Assembly: GCF_024586455.1 (NCBI RefSeq)
Contig: NW_026089624.1
Location: forward strand, 7,035,341 to 7,099,340
Length of the DNA stretch: 64,000 bases
Direction of reading: 5' to 3'
Origin: Bactrocera neohumeralis
Taxonomy: Eukaryota; Arthropoda; Insecta; Diptera; Tephritidae
Shown: one piece after another, positions 43,906 to 54,925 of the stretch
How positions within the stretch are numbered: position 1 is the first letter of the stretch
How the letters are laid out: every line of letters starts with the position of its first letter
The notes under the pieces: generated by a model
The model's input: the letters and a program-made list of their open reading frames with translations, nothing else
Databases searched by the model: none
Told to the model about the DNA's origin: nothing
Made by a program: the position numbers and the translations under genes

Positions 43906-44937
43906 AGTTAAAGGAAAATATGCACATTTGAAGCATCTTGGATTGTTGGTCTTTCCTATGATAAGCAATTTAACTTTCTCCAATCCGGTCATATTGCATG
44001 ACACCATAACAATAATCCTCTCTTTGCTGTTTTCCCGCCCACAGCACTTCTCATTTTATTTGGTAAGCACATAAAAAACATTCGTCACCCATTCATTACG
44101 AGTTTGGATGTTGGCGACAGCATTTTCACCCCACAATGTTTTTTGAATAATGCCGTGAGGACTTTTAAATTTTTCAAGCCAACCTACAATTGCTTCAAAT
44201 TCTCCGTGGCCCAATGCTTCAGCGAATTGTTTTGCTTTTTCTCTCAGTATTGGTCCAGACAGAGGAATATTCTTACCACGTGCTGCGTATACCCGTTTCA
44301 GCATTTCTTCGTCAATACCTTCAAAAGTACACGGATGCATTATCTGTGACATTGGTTAAAAGCTTATCCTTGTTTTTTTAAATCGTAGATAAGCTACTGG
44401 AAGGGATTCCAAATTGCTTAGCAATGTCTTTTTTTGAAGCATTTCCCTTTTCAACTTCTTTTATTATCAATAGCTTTTTTTCCACAGTAATACTTCTGCG
44501 CGGAGTCATTTTACTATCACGATATGCAAAGGCAAACTGATAGCGACTTCAAGAAATATGAGAGATGATAATGATTTCGGTCGAAACTTGCACAGCTCCA
44601 TGGTTCCCCGAAATACTCTTTCAATTTTATGGAAAATAAACGGTTCACGGAATCAGTCTCTGCTTGTGCGTTGTGGATGCAACAAAGTACACACATAGCA
44701 ACAATAACACAAGAAAGCGACGTCAAATTATTTGAATAAATTCGTTACATGGAGATTGAAAACGTTTCAATCTTGAAGTTACGGTCGCAAAAAATGCTTC
44801 GTTATAAGGAAATATTCGCTATGGGGAGATAATTTTACACCTAAAGTAGACACAAAACACGGTGTTCTTATATAATAATTGCTTCGCAATAAAGAAAACT
44901 TCGTTATATAGGAGTTCGTTATAGAGAGTTTCGACTG
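43906..44937 (-). mobile_element. pogo/Tigger-like element, 5' half with terminal repeat
   Basis: The right end (minus-strand 5' end) cagtcgaaactctctataac next to ta (44938-44939) fits pogo-type terminal repeats (cagtaaaacc..taacgaac type) and a TA target. Inside it is the N-terminal DNA-binding part of a Tigger transposase. The left side lacks the DDE domain and runs into R1 3' sequence, so only the 5' half is present. Confidence 0.7.
44056..44512 (-). pseudogene. Tigger/CENP-B-like DNA-binding domain
   Basis: Minus strand. MTPRRSITVEKKLLIIKEVE and KKDIAKQFGIPSSSLSTI form the first helix-turn-helix (psq/CENP-B N type). A stop and a frameshift near 44380-44330 follow. The second CENP-B-type domain then reads LKRVYAARGKNIPLSGPI, KAKQFAEALGHGEFEA and GWLEKFKSPHGI. 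The protein stops at 44056 before any catalytic core. Related to pogo/Tigger transposases and not the host CENP-B gene, given the adjacent terminal repeat. Confidence 0.85.
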
Positions 44938-44980
44938 TATTATAAATCGACAACAGTTATGTTGCCACTTTCCTCACGAC

Positions 44981-47881
44981 TTCCGGTCTTGGACCAAGTA
45001 TCCTCTGGGTAGCCTAAGAACATCCGTTTGAAGGCGAGTTAAGTGAGAAAGCGAAACATCCGATCCGAAAGGTTCTGCGCTCGGTTTAAACCCGCCACGT
45101 AAAAAAACACCCCCAATGAAAGGAAGCAATAAGCCTCGGATGAGAGACCCCCCTTTTGATGACGACCATGGCAAACGAAATAAGGATTACAAATTAAGGG
45201 CATCCCCCTGCAATGTCCGGTACCTTAATTGGGAAGGTGCCGCTGCCCAGCTGGTTGGTGTGGGATTCGTGGTTGGAGAGAGACTTCGTCGCCGAGTACT
45301 ACCATTCACTCCGGTGAATGAACGTATAGCCACAATCCGCATTATTTGCGCCCACGCCCCGAAGGAAGAGAAGGACGAGGTGACCAAAGATGCCTTCTAT
45401 GAGCGCTTGGAGCGCACCTGTGAGAGCTGCCCTCACCATGATGTCAAAATCGTACTTGGCGACTTTAACGGCAGGGTGGGCAAAGAAGGTATCTTTGGCA
45501 CTACGGTCGGTAAATTCAGCCTCCACGACGAAACATCTCCCAATGGGTTGAGGCTGATCGACGTCGCCGGGGCCCGGAATATGGTTATAATGTGGTACTA
45601 GAATCCAGCACAAGAAAATGCATCAACTTACCTGGCTGTCTCCAGATCGAAAAGCCACCAACCAGATCGATCATGTTGTGATAGACGGAAGACACTTCTG
45701 CAGTGTTCTAGACGTGCGTACGCTCCGAGGTCTAACATCGACTCGGACTACTATCTTGTTGCAGCCAAGATTTGCACCCGCCTCTGTGCAGCAAAAAACG
45801 CACGTCAACAAACACAAGGAAGGTTCGACGTCGAAAAGCTGCATTCACAACAGACAGCCGAACGATTTTCTACTCGGCTTGCACTCCTGCTCTCTGAGAG
45901 CACTCGTCAATAACTCGGTATAAGGGAACTTTGGGACGGCATTTCAAACTCCTTACGTACAGCTGCAACCGAAACCATTGGTTTTCGAAGAGTGCAAAAA
46001 AACAGCTGGTACGACGAGGAGTGCCGTGACGCAGCGGAGAGAAAATAGGCTGCCTACCTCGCAACGTTACGATCGACCACAACAAGTGTGGGATGGGATA
46101 GATACCGAGAGTTGAAGTGGAAAGCGAGACGCCTTTTCAGAGAGAAAAAGAAAGAGGCCGAAATGCGTGAGTATGAAGAGCTTCATAAGATGGCCAACAG
46201 GGGTAATGCTCGAAAATTCTATGAAAAAATGCGGCGGCTTACAGATGGTTTCAAGACCGGACCATACTCTTGTAGAACCCCCAAAGGTGATCTAGTCACC
46301 GATGCCCAGAGCATACTTAAGTTATGGAGGAACAGTTCTCCAGCCTGATGAATGGCTGTGAACGCAAAACACCAGGAGTAGGCAATCGATGACGATGGAG
46401 CAGACGTTCCATTTCCCGACCATGAAGAAGCGGCGGGGGCCGATGGATTGCCGGCAGAGCTATTCAAACACGGCGGCGAAGAGTTGATAAGGAGCATGCA
46501 TCAGTTTCTTTGTAAAATATGGTCGGACGAAAAGGAATTTAAGTGTGCTATGCCCAATCCATAAAAAAGGAGGCCCCACAATCTGCGCCAACTACCGTGG
46601 GATTAGCCTCCTCAACATCGCATATAAGGTTCTATCGAGCGTATTGTGTGAAAGATTAATGCCCACCGTCAACAAACTGATTGGACCTTATCAGTGTGGC
46701 TTTAGACCTGGAGAATCAACAACCGACCAGATATTCACCATGCGCCAAATCTTGGAAAAGACCCGTGAAAGGAGAATCGACACACACCACCTTTTCGTCG
46801 ATTTCAAAGCTGCTTTCGATAGCACGAAAAGGAGCTGCCATAATGCCGTGATATTTGAATTTGGTATTCTCACGAAGCTAATGTAAACTGAGAAAGCCCC
46901 GTCATGATCGGGAAGGACCCCTCCGAGCCGTTCGATACCAAACGATGTTTCAGACAAGGCGCCTCCCTATAGTGCGACTTCTTCAACGTGCTGCTGGAGA
47001 AAATAATTCGAGCTGCAGAACTTAATCGAGAAGGTACAAACTATTATAAGAGTACCGCTGCTGGCTTATGTCGATTATATTGATATTATTGGCCTCAACA
47101 CCGGCGCGTTAGTTCTGCTCTCTCCATACCGGGTAAGAAAGCGAAGCAGATGGCTCTGGCAGTGAACGAGGGCAAGATGGAATATCTCAAACAAACAGTC
47201 GTCGCTTTCGCGATTAGACTCTCACGTCACTGTTGACAGCTATAACTTTGAAGTTGTAGATAATTTCGTCTAACTTGGAACCAGCATTATCAGCAACAAC
47301 AATTTCAGCCTGGAAGTCCAACGCAGAATATCTCTTGCCAACAGGTGCTTCGGACTGAGAATGCAATTGAAAATTAAAGTCCTCTCACGGCGAACAAAAA
47401 CCAAACTCTATAAGTCACTCATAATTCCCGTCCTGCTATATGGTGCAGAGGCCTGGAAGATGACAACAACTGATGAGTCGACGTTGCGAGTTTTCGAGAG
47501 AAAAGTTCTGCGAAAGATTTATGGTCCATTGCGCGTAGGCCTCAGCGAATACCGCATTTGATGGAACGATGAGATGTACGAGACATACGACGACATTGAC
47601 ATAGTTCAGCGAATTAAAAGACAGCGGCAACACTGGCTAGGTCATGTTGTCCGGATGGACGAAAACACTCCAGCTCTGGAAGTATTCGACGCAGTACCCG
47701 CCGGGGGAAGCAGAGGAAGAGGAAGACCTCCACTCCATTGGAAGGACCAAGTGGAGAAGGACCCGACTTCGCTTGGAATATCCAATTGGCGCCACGTAGC
47801 GAAAGGAAGAAACGACTGGCGCGCTGTTGTTAACTCGGTTATTATCGCGTAAGCGGTGTCTACACCAATAAAGAAGAAGAG
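44981..47881 (+). mobile_element. RTE-like LINE, long but deleted copy
   Basis: Starts gacttccggtcttggaccaa and ends gtctacaccaataaagaaga, followed by host R sequence. Collinear with 50869-53937 but lacks part of the endonuclease. The single-ORF layout, short 5' UTR and GAA-rich simple-repeat tail suggest the RTE clade. Confidence 0.85.
45116..47852 (+). pseudogene. RTE-like endonuclease-reverse transcriptase, broken
   Basis: From ATG 45116 (MKGSNKPRMRDPPFDDDHGK). The endonuclease core jumps from GAAAQLVGV directly to GFVVGERLRRR, removing about 45 residues that include the catalytic QEMRW block. VKIVLGDFNGRVGKEG remains. Further frames: YEELHKMANRGNARKFYEKM (46130-46340), RT CANYRGISLLNIAYKVLSS and LFVDFKAAFDS (46545-46886). 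The YADD region near 47060 has mutated to YVDY, and the C-terminus is RIKRQRQHWLGHVVRMDENT. It shares a block of about 250 bases with all its lesions (46330-46580) with the copy at 52370-52620. Confidence 0.85.
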
Positions 47882-48075
47882 GTTTTGGCATCGTCGCAAA
47901 AATACGCTTGTTGACAAAGGCATGCTCGGTTATTTTTGCGTGTTTTTCTACAAATTTGGGCATCGACTATGTGGCAGGCATATTGACTTGTGACGCTGGT
48001 GATGCTATTTGAGACGATTTTTGTTTTTGTAGAACAATATTTGTAGTAGACATATTTGCGTATGTATGTGCATTA
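47882..48075 (+). repeat. R-family segment between LINE and foldback
   Basis: ttttggcatcgtcgcaaaaa and aaggcatgctcggttatttt match 54240-54300. Part of the split R copy. Confidence 0.7.
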
Positions 48076-48889
48076 GGGTGTCCGTTATTTACCAAATTGA
48101 TTATTTTTGACGAGACGACCCCTAAACTTTTAGTTTTCCATCTAAAAAAAATATCAGACCATAAAAAGCCTTTAATTTTCATAATAAACCTTGCCCCAAA
48201 CACGATACATTTCCCATTGAAATTTCATGGGATTTTACCACTTTTTTGAATATTTTGTTTTCTCTGGAGCTTTCTCGTTTGTGGGAATAAAAAAGTCATA
48301 TTCTTGTACAGAATTGAATGCTCTACAAAAAAAGTCTGAACAATTTTTCGATATACTCATTCCTTTGAAAGTTATTCAAGGTTAAAGTTAACTTCCGGGT
48401 AATTTCTGAAATTTTCGAACTTTCACGTCAAATTGAATTTTTTTTTTGTAAAATTCAATTGTTTATTCTAAAAAATATAATTTTTTGTTGGTCATAAGTC
48501 CGGCTCTCCTCTGATTCTTATCTAGAACAGAGTAAAAAATTATTTTCGAAATTTCAGAAAACTCGGTTAAGGGGTTACATGGCTTTACAGGTTTCAAAAA
48601 AGAGTGAGTATATCGAAAAATTGTTCAGACTTTTTTTGTAAAGCATTCAATTCTGTACAAGAATATAACTTTTTTATTCCTACAAACGAGAAAGTTCCAG
48701 AGAAAAAAAAATATTCGTAAAAAGTGACAAAATCCCATGTAATTTCAATGGGAAATGTATCGTGTTTGGGGCAAGGTTTATTATGAAAAATAAGGGCTTT
48801 TTATGGTCTGATATTTTTTTTAGATGGAAAACTAAAAGTTTAGGGGGCGTCTCGTCAAAAATAATCAATTTGGTAAATAACGGACACCC
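48076..48889. mobile_element. Foldback MITE, 814 bp, TA-flanked
   Basis: The arms of about 285 bases (48076-48363 and 48607-48889) are inverted copies with only a few differences. They start gggtgtccgttatttaccaa and are separated by a unique loop of about 245 bases. Both outer ends abut ta, consistent with a Tc1/mariner-type target, although the superfamily is not proven. The two arms give mirrored open frames (47967-48203 minus, 48762-48986 plus) that are not genes. Confidence 0.85.
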
Positions 48890-49124
48890 TAATGTGCATA
48901 TAGAGCAGTGCGCGCACATTATATTACTGATAAACGATAGTATCATGATTTGCATTTCAATTGTACTTACATATGTACATATGTAATTATGTGCTGATAT
49001 GTAATTGCGTATGAAAATGAAAATGAAATAGTATTGTAATATATTAAGTTTTTAAGATATTAAGATAGTATGCCATGTATATTTATATACAGCATATCTA
49101 CAAAAATATTTGTGAATTTATAAT

Positions 49125-49672
49125 AATGGGTTGTCAAAAAAGTCTTGCAGTATTTTTATTGATTTTTTTTTTTTTTTTATTGAAATTGAAATGAATTTTG
49201 GTTGACTCATGCCCAGCTCTTGACCGATGCTACGGCTGCTACTATGCCGTTCTCTTTCGACCAATTCGGCGATTTTATCGCAATTTTCGACGACAGGCCT
49301 TCCGGAGCGTGGCGCATCTTCGCCCACCTCTACACCAGAACGAAAACGTTGAAACCATCGTTATGCGGTGGAAATGGAAACTGTATCGGGTCCATAAACT
49401 GCACAAATTTTATTGGCGGCTTGAGATGCATTTTTGCCTTTATCGTAGTAGTTCTGTAAAATATGCCGTGTTTTCTCTTTATTTTGCTCCATGTTTGCGA
49501 CGCTATAACTCACGAACGACTTAAAAGAAACGACAATCAATCAAACACGTGTTAGCGCGTGAAATGAGCTTTCCAAAAACGTATAGCATGACCCGATGTG
49601 ACGAATAAACCTAGAACTACGCGCTTTCAGCGCCAACTAGCAAAAATACCGCAAGACATTTTTGACAATCTA
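49125..49672 (-). mobile_element. mariner, internally deleted (about 550 bp) with both ends
   Basis: The left end taatgggttgtcaaaaaagt and the inverted right end taatagattgtcaaaaatgt, both running on to cttgc.gtattttt, are terminal repeats of about 37 bases. Between them lies only the first third of the transposase. The catalytic domain has been removed by internal deletion, leaving a mini-mariner inserted in the R repeat. Confidence 0.8.
49190..49492 (-). pseudogene. mariner transposase N-terminal domain
   Basis: From the ATG at 49492 (minus): EQNKEKTRHILQNYYDKGKN, then ICAVYGPDTVSISTA, a stop in place of a Gln codon (taa for caa), RWFQRFRSGVEVGEDAPRSG and AELVERERHSSSRSIGQELG. These are the two helix-turn-helix motifs of a mariner transposase. 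The protein then runs into 3'-end sequence with an A/T run. A different mariner lineage from the fragment at 2750. Confidence 0.85.
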
Positions 49673-50033
49673 TTATATTATCAAGCATATGGAATATTTA
49701 ATAAATAACTCTTCTTCGCACATTAACTACAAATATTGTTTTGAAAATAACATAAATTATTTAGAATATTTTGGATGTATTCATAAAAATACGCATTATA
49801 ATAATCATATCAATTAATATGATTACATATAAACGTATAAAATCCTTCATCTGTAATAGCAATGTTTATTTCTGAGCATAATTTTCATTGAATTCTCAGC
49901 TCTGTTCACGCGCCACTGTTAAAATTTCTCTTTCTTAGCTAGCTGTGGTGAAACACGCTCATCGCATTTTGTTAGCTTTTGACAGTTCCCACGCTTGTCC
50001 GTTGTTGGACCTTCTCTATAATTTACGTTCTCC

Positions 50034-50868
50034 GTTCTACAATCTCCGTTGATACAACAGATAAAGAGATCCCCAACTCTCCTGTCACTGGAAATGTGAG
50101 AACCGCTCAAGATCGCTAATAAAAATTTAAAACAATAAAAATCAAAGAAAATGCGAAACTTAAATATATTTCATAAAACGTTTTGAATAGTAGAATTATA
50201 TTTCAATTACAAATGACACTTATTAATTGAGAACTAACAGGCTTAATTCACCTTATTATGTATTGCAAGATCAAAAAGTTAGTTTTTTTAATATACCATA
50301 AAATCATAAAAAAGGATTTAACTAGTTTCGCCATATATTAAAAGTCCAATACATAATGATTTGCAATCGTAATAAATGTTGGGTGTTATAATTTATATGC
50401 CCCAAAATTCTTATTTTGTACGATTCGGCCATAATGGAAAATGTTATAAAAAACGCTTATTTTGAGGCGCTCTCACACTGGAATAAGTTGGGCGTCCCAA
50501 AGCTCACGTTTTGTCAAAGAGTCAATCTGTCGAAGTACTGATGCGACATTTTCTGCTACAAAGTTTGATTATCAAAATTAGACTACTAAACATAGTGATT
50601 TGAAATTTGGAATTATTTCTATAAAAATAAAAAAAGGTTTTGAGAATAATAATTTTGTCTCGGGAATTTTTAAAGTTTGAAAATCCAACTTCATGAATAT
50701 GTGATGATTATTTTTGGGAAACGAAAATTAGTATGTTAAATTTTAGTTTGAATGAAAAAACGATGGGGTCATGTGTAGAAGTTCACGCATGTGAGGAAAG
50801 TTCTCTGATCGCCAATCACTTGGGAGTGGCCAGAAACGATTCTTTTACATATGACTCAAGCAGCTCAC
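50034..50868. other. No gene; contains a 42-bp segment shared with 36.8 kb
   Basis: AT-rich. tcacgttttgtcaaagagtc, then aatctgtcgaag (50504-50545), is the inverted match to 36772-36812. Otherwise nothing recognised. Confidence 0.4.
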
Positions 50869-51008
50869 GACTTCCGGTCTTTGACCAAGTATCCTCTGGG
50901 TAGCCTAAGAACATCCGTTCGAAGGTGAGCTAAAGTGAGAAGGCGAAACATCCCCTGCATAGGGTTGCGCGCTGGGTTTGGAACCCGCCACGTAAAAAGC
51001 CTACCCCA

Positions 51009-52385
51009 ATGAAAAACGACAAACAGCCTCGGATGAGAAACCCCTCTTTTGATGACGACCATGGCAAACGAAATAAGGACAACGATATCAGGGCATGCAC
51101 CTGGAATGTCCGGTCCCTTAATTGGGAAGGTGCCGCTGCCCAGCTGGTTGATGTCCTCGTGAAAATAAAGGTTGACATCACCGCCGTCCAAGAAATGAGA
51201 TGGACGGGACAAGGACAGACACGAGTAGGCCCTTTTGACATTTACTACAGTGGCCATATAAAGGAGCGCAAGTTTGGTGTGGGATTCGTGGTGGGAGAGA
51301 GACTCCGTCGCCGAGTACTGTCATTCACTCCGGTGAATGAACGTCTAGCCACAATCCGCATCAATGCGAGGTTCTTCAACATCTGCGCCCACGCTCCGAC
51401 GGATGAGAAGGACGATGTGACCAAAGATGCCTTTTATGAGTGCTTGGAACAAACTTATGAGAGATGCCCCCGCCACGATGTCAAAATCGTGCTTGGCGAC
51501 TTTAACGCCAGGGTGGGCAAAGAAGGTATCTTTGGCACTACGGTCGGTAAATTCAGCCTCCACGACGAAACATCTCCCAATGGGTTGAGGCTGATCGACT
51601 TCGCCGGGGCCCGAAATATGGTTATCTGTAGTACAAGATTCCAGCACAAAAAAAATCATCAAGCTACCTGGCTGTCTCCGGATCGAAAAACTACCAACCA
51701 GATCGATCATGTTGTGATAGACGGAAGACACGTCTCCAGTGTTTTAGATGTGCGTGCGCTCCGAGGTCCTAACATCGACTCGAACCACTATCTTGTTGCA
51801 GCCAAGATACGCACCCGCCTCTGTGCAGCAAAAAACGCACGCCAACAAACACAAGGAAGGTTCGACGTCGAAAAGCTGCAATCACAACAGACTGCCGAAC
51901 GATTTTCTACTCGGCTTGCACTCCTGCTCTCTGAGAGCACTCATCAACAACTCGGTATAAGGGAATTGTGGGACGGCATTTCAAACTCCTTACGTACAGC
52001 TGCATCCGAAACCCTCGGTTTTCGGAAAGTGCAAAAGAACAGCTGGTACGACGAGGAGTGCCGTGACGCAGCGGAGAGAAAACAGGCTGCCTACCTCGCA
52101 ACGTTACGATCGACCACAACACGTGCGGGATGGGATAGATACCGAGAATTGAAGAGGGAAGCGAGACGCATTTGCAGACAGAAAAAGAAAGAGGCCGAAA
52201 TGCGTGAGTATGAAGAGCTTGATAAGCTGGCCAACAGGGGTAATGCTCGAAAATTCTACGAAAAAGTGCGGCGGCTTACAGAAGGTTTCAAAACCGGAGC
52301 ATACTCTTGTAGAACCCCCAAAGGTGATCTAGTCACCGATGCCCAGAGCATACTTAAGTTATGGAGGAACAGTTCTCCAGCCTGA
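51009..52385 (+). pseudogene. RTE-like ORF, endonuclease half
   Basis: 458 codons open from ATG 51009. The AP-like endonuclease (about residues 25-270) is complete: RACTWNVRSLNWEGAA (Asn), DITAVQEMRWTGQG (Glu), VKIVLGDFNARVGKEG, TNQIDHVVIDGRH and GPNIDSNHYLVAAK (a final DH-type block reading S-N-H). The section after it, KNSWYDEECRDAAERKQAAY, leads to the RT. These proteins are often misannotated in insects as craniofacial development protein 2-like. The frame ends at a TGA where the related frame must continue, so the enzyme is separated from its RT. Confidence 0.9.
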
Positions 52386-53899
52386 TGAATGGCTGTGAAC
52401 GCAAAACACCAGGAGTAGGCAATCGATGACGATGGAGCAGACGTTCCATTTCCCGACCATGAAGAAGCGGCGGGGGCCGATGGATTGCCGGCAGAGCTAT
52501 TCAAACACGGCGGCGAAGAGCTGATAAGGAGCATGCATCAGTTTCTTTGTAAAATATGGTCGGACGAAAAGGAATTTAAGTGTGCTATGCCCAATCCATA
52601 AAAAAGGAGGCCCCACAATCTGCGCCAACTACCGTGGGATTAGCGTCCTCAACATCGCATATAAGGTTCTATCGAGCGTATTGTGTGAAAGATTAAAGCT
52701 CACCGTCAACAAACTGATTGGACCTTATCAGTGTGGCTTTAGACCTGGAAAATCAACAACCGACCAGATATTCACCATGCGCCAAATCTTGGAAAAGACC
52801 CGTGAAAGGAGAATCGACACACACCACCTCTTCGTCGATTTCAAAGCTGCTTTCGACAGCACGAAAAGGAGCTGCCTTTATGCCGCAATGTCTGAATTTG
52901 GTATCCCCGCAAAACTAATACGGCTGTGTAAACTGACGTTGAGCAACACGAAGAGTTCCGTCAGAATCGGGAAGGACCGCTCCGAGCCGTTCGATACCAA
53001 ACGAGGTTTCAGACAAGGCGATTCCCTATCGTGTGACTTTTTCAACCTGCTTCTGGAGAAAATAGTTCGAGCTGCAGAACTTAGTAGAGAAGGTACCATC
53101 TTTTATATGAGTGTACAGCTGCTGGCGTATGCTGATGATATTGATATCATCGGCCTTAACACCCGCGCCGTTAGTTCTGCTTTCTCCAGACTAGACAAGG
53201 AAGCAAAACAAGATGAAATATCTCCTGTCATCAAACAAAGAGTCGTCGCACTCGCGACTTGGCACTCACGTCACTGTTGACAGTCATAACTTTGAAGTTG
53301 TAGATAATTTCGTCTATTTAGGAACCAGTATTAGCACCACCAACAATTACAGCCTTGAAATCCAACGCAGGATTGCTGTTGCCAACAGGTGCTACTTCGG
53401 ACTGAGTAGGTAATTGAAAAGTAAAGTCCTCTCTCGACGAACAAAAGCCAAACTCTATAAGTCGCTCATAATTCCCGTCCTGCTATATGGTGCAGAGGCT
53501 TGGACGATGTCAACAACTGATGAGTCGACGTTGCGAGTTTTCGAGAGAAAAGTTCGGCGAAAGATTTATGGTCCTTTGCGCGTTGGCCACGGCGAATATC
53601 GCATTCGATGGAACGATGAGCTGTACAAGATATACGACGACATTGGCATAGTTCAGCGAATTAAAAGACAGTGGCAACGCGGGCTAGGGCATGTTGTCCG
53701 AATGGACGAAAACACTCCAGCTCTGAAAGTATTCGACGCTGTACCCGCCGCGGGAAGCAGAGGAAGAGGAAGACCTCCCCTCCATTGGAAGGACCTAGTG
53801 GAGAAGGACCTGGCTACGCTTGGAATATCCAATTGGCGCCACGTAGCGAAAAGGAGAAACGACTGGCTCGCTGTTGTTAACTCGGCTATAATCGCGTAA
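52386..53899 (+). pseudogene. RTE-like ORF, reverse transcriptase half
   Basis: After frame changes between 52385 and 52580, the RT reads LCPIHKKGGPTICANYRGIS, YQCGFRPGKSTTDQIF, HHLFVDFKAAFDSTKR (motif A), RGFRQGDSLSCDFFNLLLEK and LLAYADDIDIIGLNTR (YADD). A deletion near 53210 shifts the frame to NFEVVDNFVYLGTSISTTNN, a TAG at 53411 follows, then LYGAEAWTMSTTDESTLRVF and LGHVVRMDENTPALKVFDAV to the stop at 53899. Twelve codons before AAGADGLPAELFKHGG are missing relative to the fragment at 541. Catalytic residues are intact, but it cannot make one protein. Confidence 0.9.
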
Positions 53900-53937
53900 G
53901 CGGTGTCTACGCCAATTAAGAAGGAGAAGAAGAAAAA

Positions 53938-54104
53938 GCGATAATTCCTATGTTAAATGTAAGGGAACCTAAAAAAAAATAGCGACCTCTTAGAGTTAAG
54001 CTACAGCGCCTGGCTTGAAGGAGGATTTTTTGTTTGTCAATCACTAACATTTGAGAGGGTAAGAGTTGAAAAAAAATTAAAATTTTTTTGTAAAGCACCC
54101 TAAT
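53938..54104. other. Short unassigned spacer
   Basis: About 170 bases with A/T runs, ending caccctaatgcat, similar to the outer flank of the foldback at 48890. Possibly the end of a related small element. Confidence 0.3.
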
Positions 54105-54925
54105 GCATATCGACGCAGATTTTTGCGAGCCACCGAAAAATATTTTAGAATTGACAAATATTATAAATCGACAACAGCTACGTTGCCATTTTTCTCACTT
54201 CATTCTGTGAAGAAACATCAGAAAGATGTTCAATTTATGATTTTTGGCTTCTGTCATCGTCGCGAAAAGACGTTTGTAGGCAAAGGCATGCTCGAAGATA
54301 TGTAATGGTGTTTGTTTTTATGTATGAAGCGAGTCTGCCTGTTAAAAGTGCGCTTGCGTTCATGAATGAAAATGTTGTTTTTGTGTTTTTTTCAACAAAT
54401 TTCGGCATCGATTATTTGGCTGCCATATTGAGTTGTGAATAAATGATAGGATTTATGTACTTACACATATCACTATTGTAATATATTCAAGTTTTTAGTA
54501 TAGTATGATAGTTTTTTATATACATATGTAATGAAGTATACACATACATAAGTATGAATATATCAAATTCAAGAAATAATTAAAAAATAGGCCTTATTTT
54601 AACATAAACTACGAATATTGCTTTGAAAAAGTAAATATATTGAATTGTATTCAATTGCACCTGTATCCATAAATATGCACAAAACGAGTTCATATGAATA
54701 CACATGTTTGCATATCAACGCTAACATACGTCTGTAACAGCAATATATAATTCTGAGCATAATTTTTATTCCATGCTCAACTCTGTTCAAGCGCAACTGT
54801 TAAGATTTCTCCTGCAGAGCTGGCAGTGGTGAAACTCCCTCATCTCAACCGAGTTAGCCAAATATATTTTTACGTTCTCCGCGCCGTGAACCTTCTCTAT
54901 GATACACGTTCTCTGGTTCAAATTG
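54105..54925 (+). repeat. R-family repeat, uninterrupted copy
   Basis: The reference copy for this family (about 820 bases): gcatatcgacgcag at the left, catcgtcgcgaaaagacg in the middle, tctgagcataatttttattc, then cgttctctggttca at the right. The right end reads cagagaacgtg in reverse, a hAT-like CAGAGAAC terminus. No coding sequence, so probably a non-autonomous hAT derivative. Related pieces at 19735, 36551, 38485 and 44940. Confidence 0.65.

Larger units (their letters stand above)
44940..50033 (+). repeat. R-family repeat split by three insertions
   Basis: Pieces 44940-44980, 47882-48075, 48890-49124 and 49673-50033 align in order with the uninterrupted R copy at 54160-54925 (ttataaatcgacaacag; ggcatcgtcgc, aaaggcatgctcg; attgtaatatatta; ctacaaatattg, tctgagcataatttt, acgttctc). 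The insertions are an RTE LINE, a foldback element and a deleted mariner. About 55 bases of R seem lost at the LINE site. Confidence 0.7.
50869..53937 (+). mobile_element. RTE-like LINE, near full length (about 3.1 kb)
   Basis: Starts gacttccggtctttgaccaa and ends gtctacgccaattaagaagg with a GAA-rich tail. A single long coding region follows a 5' UTR of about 140 bases. This is the most complete of five copies in the window (541, 9845, 13021, 44981 and here). It has lesions in common with the 45-kb copy. Confidence 0.9.

Noticed and set aside
44056..44512. A host CENP-B or jerky-like gene
   Set aside because: It contains stops, lacks the DDE domain and is bounded by a pogo-type terminal repeat next to TA.
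47967..48986. Two near-identical peptides on opposite strands (47967-48203 and 48762-48986)
   Set aside because: They are the mirrored arms of the foldback element, not a gene pair.
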